Shown: in pieces, positions 59,350-64,000 of the stretch
Layout of the letters: every line of letters begins with the position of its first letter
Position numbering within the stretch: the stretch's first letter is position 1
NCBI RefSeq assembly: GCF_014805685.1
Contig: NC_060892.1
Coordinates: 5,024,990-5,088,989, forward strand
Reading direction: 5' to 3'
Source of the DNA: Silurus meridionalis
Taxonomy: Eukaryota > Chordata > Actinopteri > Siluriformes > Siluridae
DNA: 64,000 bases
The notes under the pieces: model-generated
What the model was told of the DNA's origin: nothing
Seen by the model: only the letters and a program-made list of their open reading frames with translations
The model's database searches: none
Translations under genes and position numbers: made by a program

Positions 59350-60119
59350 GTAAGAACAGCGCCGGGTGCTGCTTGCCGGCTGCCGGTGGTGGCTTCACAG
59401 CCGGGTGCGCTGCGCCCTTAGAGCGCACATTTTTCGCAAGCTGTGGTTCGGCACCGGCACCGACAACCGGGGCGACATCCCTATAATCAGACTACCGTGT
59501 ATTCAACCACCAATACGCTCATTCGCCAATACTACTTCATTATATTTAGTCTTTTCATTTATACATTTGTTTATATAATCTCTAATTGTGCCAATTAATT
59601 CTGTTTGGTGATAAACAGGTTCACGTGTTTGACACTCTATTGTGATACTGTATGCGGTTGCCAGATTGTAACCTCCCCATGCTTTTTTCAACCAGTCTCT
59701 ATTTTCTTCTAACTTCCCCAAACCATATATAATCCAAACCGTACACGACCAATGTTGCTCTCATTCTATGAATTCTTTCTCATCTGAATGACTTATTTTT
59801 TTGCTCCCAACTCCACATCAAACTTACAAATATTAAAGTGCATTAAGGAGATGATGTATCCTTTGTTCTAGGAAGTTCCCCTAGTTCATTATAGAGTGCG
59901 ATAGACCAGAGAGATAATAGGGTGTAGTTCAAGATGGTATTAAAGAACAGCACATTTGGAAAGGTATGTGACTAAATCTGGCAACCCAGCCTCAAGTTCA
60001 GCATGTGTAGTCCATGCAGTGTCCCAAACAAAGACAGCAGAGCACAAAGCACCAACGTAGAAGGAATCCGAGTTCCTCACTTGAGTGCTATGGAGTTCAT
60101 GTGGTTTCTTTATAATATT

Positions 60120-60186
60120 AATAATAATAGTGATGATGATGATGAGGAGGAGGAGGATAGTGATGATGATGATGATAATAATAATT
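60120..60186. repeat. (GAT)n/(GAG)n repeat
   Basis: GATGAT and GAGGAG units flanked by AATAAT units. It gives a poly-acidic pseudo-peptide (DDDDEEEEDSDDDDD) in a 66-codon frame without other support. Confidence 0.9.
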
Positions 60187-60910
60187 GCACCTTTTTACAA
60201 TAATCAAGGCCATTAGATCAGTCAACACAAAGCTAGCCCACTTAAATATTTGAAAAAGAAAAAAAAAAGACTTGGAAATGTCTCAAAAGAGACCGATTTC
60301 TGTTCTTCTGTTCTTTTCTGTGAAGACAAAAATGCAATAATTATTGAAGACTGTTGAGTCGTTGTTGCTGTGAGTGAACACAACCTGGGAAGACAGCAGC
60401 TTTTGCACCGCACCTCTGAACTGAAAGTGTTCCAGAATATCGCTTTCATTCACTAATTATCACGACTTAATCCTTGTGTGAAAATCAATGCATAATCAAA
60501 CATGTTAGTGAGGCGATGAGACATGATGCAGCCTCAGCCCTGACGAGCTCCTTGTTTTGACAGGATGTGTGTTTGTGTTGGGAGTCCAAGAGGAGTTTTG
60601 GCATGCACCACTGCAGCGCCTGTCTGCTCATGTTCTGCAGTTACTAAATCCCCCGTATCACTTGTGTTCAGACAACTATCAATCAGACCGGCAGTATCGA
60701 TGCGTGTGATAACTCTGTGATAACACTGATAGCGGGTAATAAAAGTGGATAGTAATAGGCCATGAATCACTCAACATAAATTTAATGCACAGTCGGGAAT
60801 TTTGCACAAACCAGCTGTTTTCACTCGCATTGTCTGCAAGGCGAGGAAGCGTATTTTTCTATTGATAGATGATGAAAATAAATGGTCACAGATGTGCATG
60901 TCTGCACAGG

Positions 60911-60958
<48 letters not shown>
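60911..60958. repeat. (CA)n microsatellite
   Basis: About 24 CA units. Confidence 0.97.
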
Positions 60959-60965
<7 letters not shown>

Positions 60966-61938
60966 AGATGAATGTCAGTGTCTGATCTTCAGGCTTGTGC
61001 TGTTAAGGGGTGTAAAAATGCTCAACTCAATAATGCTGATTCAGTTGCATTGATTTTGTAACGCTTGAATCAATTCTAATTGATTGTAATCTGATTCAAC
61101 AAAGTATGCACTCATTTTTTGGGGCTAAAATCGAATTCCCAGGGAGGAAAAACACTAAATATAGATAACGACTCTACTTCAACACTTTATGTACAACATT
61201 GCAGAAGGATTCTTAAAAAAAAAAAAGTTTACATTATTAAAATAATCTTTATTAATTAATGATCAAACTACAAATTTCAGAATACTGCCCTACTATAATA
61301 AAATAGCTAATAAAAAATATATAATAAAAGCCAATAACAGGCCATGACATTAATTAATAAATTAATTAGGACTTTATAATTTTATTGAAAAATGATAATT
61401 CTTTATTGATTGAATGAAAAAATTTGCAAAAATATAAATCGTGCTGCATTGGTAATTACTGTAGCTATAATGGACTATGGTGCAATTAGTAATTGAGAAA
61501 AATTAAAATGAGGATAAAGATTTCCTGATCTTCCTGACAAGCAGACTAACATAAAATTTTCTAAAACAATGAAAAAAGGTTTCAAAACATTTTTTGGATA
61601 TTTAATACGTCTTTAAAATCTTACACTATTCATTGTGTCCACAAAGGCGTCCTTTATATCTCGGACCTCCTCATATTAATGGGTATATCATGGCGTCCTT
61701 TCCGTGTGTCCTCAGCAAAATGGTCATTATGAGGACATGGCAGAGAGCCTGATGGCCTTGGTGGAGATTTTCAAGGTCACTGTGTCTGTTTCAATGACAC
61801 CACACACAGCAGGGGAGCCGAGTCGAGCATGTCCCCTCGCCACCCGCCCGTGCCTAAACCATGCAGGACCGTCGTCATGTTTTATTCATTCACTAAACAA
61901 GGCACAAGCATCTGCAGTGCAAATACGGGAGTGTTTAG

Positions 61939-61952
61939 CTCTCTCTCTCTCT

Positions 61953-61989
<37 letters not shown>

Positions 61990-61990
61990 A

Positions 61991-62022
<32 letters not shown>
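61939..62022. repeat. (CT)n microsatellite
   Basis: CTCTCT runs interrupted by TTTCACTC and TTTCTC. It encodes SLSL pseudo-peptides only. Confidence 0.95.
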
Positions 62023-62027
<5 letters not shown>

Positions 62028-62784
62028 CTCAGTCTTTTTTTTTCTTCTATTTATGCCAGCTGTAATTTATGCAAATTACAGTTTTCAAGCTTCTGCATGT
62101 GGCTGGTGTTCACTGCTGCCGAAGACTCGAATTTGGGAAAATGTGTCATTCATGTGCATGTTGCATGTTGGGCGTATGCGGGTTTTTTTTGTGTGTGTGT
62201 ATAATTGTGAGAACTGAGGTGAAACGGTGTATAAAATTGGTCTCAGGTATCATTTCATTACGTGTGTTACTTCAGGGAGTCTGGCAGCAACCTTACCTAA
62301 GGTTGGCATTAAGTGGCGAAGTGTTTTACAGAAGCAAAAAAAGAGGATTAAATTGCACCAATAATTTGCTTGGGCAAACTGTTCAAATAGTTTTTTACAA
62401 GAGATTTGTGAAGAGAATTGCTTTTAGCGTTCAGCTCCTCAGATTGAGAATATGAATAATTAATATATTATGCAGCAGTAAGACAATAGTTCGCAAAGGC
62501 TGCAAGATCGTGTCAGTGTTTCTCTCCACGCTGCTCGTTTGAGTGTTTCCTTGCTCTGACACAAAGTCATTTATTGGAACAGTTCAGCCAGAAATATAAG
62601 TTCCACTTTACTGCAAAAGAATACTTACTTTTATTGGCATGGAGTAAGAGAGGACTACCAGTTTAGCATCATTTGAACTGCATTAATACATCAAACTATA
62701 TAAATTATCACATTGGTAAGTCAATTTGCACTTTAACAATACATGAAACAGGCACTTATGATCACACTTATGATCAAACTCTTG

Positions 62785-62985
62785 ATGTCACCCAAATGAG
62801 GATGGGTTCCCCTTTTTGAGTCTGGTTCCTCTTAAGGTTTCTTCCTCATAACATCTAAGGGAGTTTTTTCTTGCCACAGTCGCCACGGCTTGCACGGCTT
62901 GCTTGGATAAATGCACACCATTGACCTTGACTGTTGATTTCTGTAAAGCGCTATAGAAATAAACTTGATTTGACTTGACTTGACA
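62785..62985 (+). repeat. Retroelement 3' tail, best copy
   Basis: CACCCAAATGAGGATGGGTT, CTCTTAAGGTTTCTTCCTC, GGGAGTTTTTTCTTGCCAC, CTGTAAAGCGCTATAGAAAT and a TTGACTTGACTTGAC tail. The ordered motifs and short terminal tandem repeat indicate a LINE-type 3' end. Confidence 0.75.
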
Positions 62986-63007
62986 CTTGCAGGTTTCTGG
63001 CGATTTA

Positions 63008-63240
63008 CAGTGGAACCCGTTTATGTCGCCGGCCTAGGGGACGCCAAAAAGCGTCGAGATAACCGATGATCGAGATAAACGAAAACCAATATGGCGGCAA
63101 TATATTAATGTGCTTGAAATTTCTTTATGTACATGATGTGCGTTATTAAATGAGAATGTGCATGCACGTGTTTTTGGAGGTTTTTTTAAACAACAGCGTT
63201 GCCTCGATTTGTTTGATTGGTCATGCGGATCGAGAAAACC
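63008..63240. mobile_element. Pogo-like transposon end (copy 2)
   Basis: Begins TTA-CAGTGGAACCCGTTTATG with TCGAGATAACCGATGATCGA. It continues to GATCGAGAAAACC, where the LTR begins. The TIR resembles that of the complete MITE at 27533 only in its first ten bases (CAGTGGAACC). Confidence 0.7.
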
Positions 63241-63781
63241 TGTAATGCGGATAAGGAGGTGGAAGCCGAAGTAAATGCCAACAAAGTTTATTGAGAATAC
63301 TCAGGAGATAATCCACCAATACTTGTAGCGAAGCAGTAATATCCAGTGGTGCACTCCGGGAGCTCTGTGAAGCAGAAACAGTTCGTGTAGAGAATCCACG
63401 GCTCGCGCTATGGAAAGCGCAGCGCTGGGCAGCAACGGATAAACGTGGTGCAGACAGCGTGAACATGGAAAACAGCAGGATCGGGGTAATCCGGGGTGCT
63501 GTTGAGAGAATGCGGAGTCCGAGAAGAAGGGTACGTAGCAGGATACGTATACGCGATTACACAGACCGCCATGAACCAACACATACGATCATGCACAAAC
63601 AATAACGGACCACGAGTGTGTGGAGGTGAGGGGCTTAAATAGGAGATGGGATGAGTGAGTGAATAAGAGTCAGGTGTGTGTGATCAGCATGACTGTGACG
63701 AGCTCGCCCGCACGGGAGAAGAAGCAGGGTGCTTCGGGGAATGCCGCCGTCGAAGGGAGCATGGCAGGGGGATTCCTGACA
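63241..63781 (-). mobile_element. Solo LTR inside the pogo-like element (copy 2)
   Basis: The 541-bp unit is TGTAATGCGG...CCTGACA on the plus strand, thus TGTCAGG...CATTACA on the minus strand. Flanks AAACC (63236-63240) and TAACC (63782-63786) are a 5-bp duplication with one mismatch. On the minus strand it has CTATTTAAGCCCC, a promoter-like box, and CAATAAACTTTG near its end, a polyadenylation signal. No internal retrotransposon coding is present. Confidence 0.82.
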
Positions 63782-63806
63782 TAACCGACGTTAAGTGGCA
63801 AATTTG
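63782..63806. mobile_element. Pogo-like element, short piece beyond the LTR
   Basis: TAACCGACGTTAAGTGGCAA matches, in reverse, the sequence just before the LTR at 17440-17461. It is cut off by a Tc1-like fragment. Confidence 0.65.
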
Positions 63807-63900
63807 TGAAATTGCTGAAGAAGTTGATGCTCGATGGGCCAGGACTGTTTTGGCAGCAAAAAAGGGGGACCAACACAATATTAGGCAGGTGGTCAAAAAT
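63807..63900 (+). mobile_element. Tc1-like right-end fragment
   Basis: GAAATTGCTGAAGAAGTTGA, then AGCAAAAAAGGGGGACC and ATATTAGGCAGGTGGTC match the fragment at 45879-46042, including the same kind of internal deletion. Confidence 0.75.
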
Positions 63901-63923
63901 GGTATTTACATATATGAGATGTT

Positions 63924-63968
63924 GTAAGTTGTTCTGGATAAGGGCGTCTACCAAATACTGTAAATGAG
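63924..63968 (+). repeat. SINE 3' tail fragment
   Basis: AAGTTGTTCTGGATAAGGGC with GTCTACCAAATACTG is the tail of the first SINE family, without a head. Confidence 0.72.
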
Positions 63969-64000
63969 TGAGATTTAGTGACCTCTATAACCTGCACATC

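Larger units (their letters stand above)
58840..59480 (+). promoter_or_regulatory. gpc6: CpG-rich promoter/5' UTR region of gpc6
   Basis: An abrupt change from AT-rich DNA to sequence dense in CG dinucleotides (GACGCGG, GGGACCGCGG, GCGTGCGTACGCGCGG) surrounds the first coding exon. No TATA box at a convincing distance is seen, consistent with a CpG-island promoter. The leader contains at least four short upstream ORFs (from 58980, 59000, 59007 and 59084). The transcription start is not determined. Confidence 0.65.
59350..62784 (+). other. Start of gpc6 intron 1, mostly unassigned
   Basis: Presumed intron after the GTAAGA donor. It includes the end of the CpG block, three simple repeats listed separately and AT-rich DNA. 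The stretches 59481-60119, 60186-60910, 60960-61938 and 62023-62784 hold nothing I can assign. Confidence 0.6.

Noticed and set aside
58879..59421. 180-codon plus-strand frame over the gpc6 exon
   Set aside because: It is another frame in a CpG-rich region and reads through the ACAG repeat and past the splice donor. The frame from 59184 has the signal peptide and glypican motifs.

Overview
The window looks like nuclear DNA of a teleost fish, possibly an otophysan or catfish-like species. The organism call is inference from AT-rich DNA, long introns with GT-AG splice sites, and repeat content: tRNA-derived SINEs, many decayed Tc1-like transposons, hAT and pogo-type elements, L2 and RTE LINE relics and solo LTRs. 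There is no bacterial operon structure, CRISPR array or free-standing tRNA or rRNA gene.

The only host genes I can support are two glypicans in tandem on the + strand. The last three coding exons of a glypican-5-like gene (gpc5) lie at 18294-18414, 35071-35209 and 55153-55298. They are joined by introns of about 16.7 and 19.9 kb. The last exon was identified by splice phase and by a hydrophobic C-terminal tail typical of a GPI-anchor signal. About 3.9 kb further on, inside a CpG-rich block, is the first coding exon (59184-59349) of a second glypican. It is called gpc6 mainly because GPC5 and GPC6 are tandem neighbours in vertebrates. Both genes encode cell-surface heparan sulfate proteoglycan cores that modulate growth-factor signalling.

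Region by region: 1-18293 is presumed gpc5 intron with SINEs, an hAT relic with a BED finger, a complete solo LTR (7271-7696) and a pogo/LTR composite (17273-17761). The intron 18415-35070 holds a Tc1-like element nested in another, a SINE nested in a transposon, a complete pogo-type MITE (27533-28391), a chimeric Tc1 element and a 1.2 kb inverted-repeat structure (33131-34339). The intron 35210-55152 holds Tc1 relics, a nest of L2, hAT and hAT-like elements around a perfect palindrome (41490-43680), a duplicated segment with an internal inversion, and a block of RTE and DIRS-like relics (51.4-54.5 kb). From 59350 onward is the first gpc6 intron, ending in a second, inverted copy of the pogo/LTR composite.

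Most open reading frames here are chance or repeat-driven. I see no new multi-gene system. The most interesting signals are the compact gpc5-gpc6 junction, the long inverted repeats within gpc5 introns and the nested or composite transposons.
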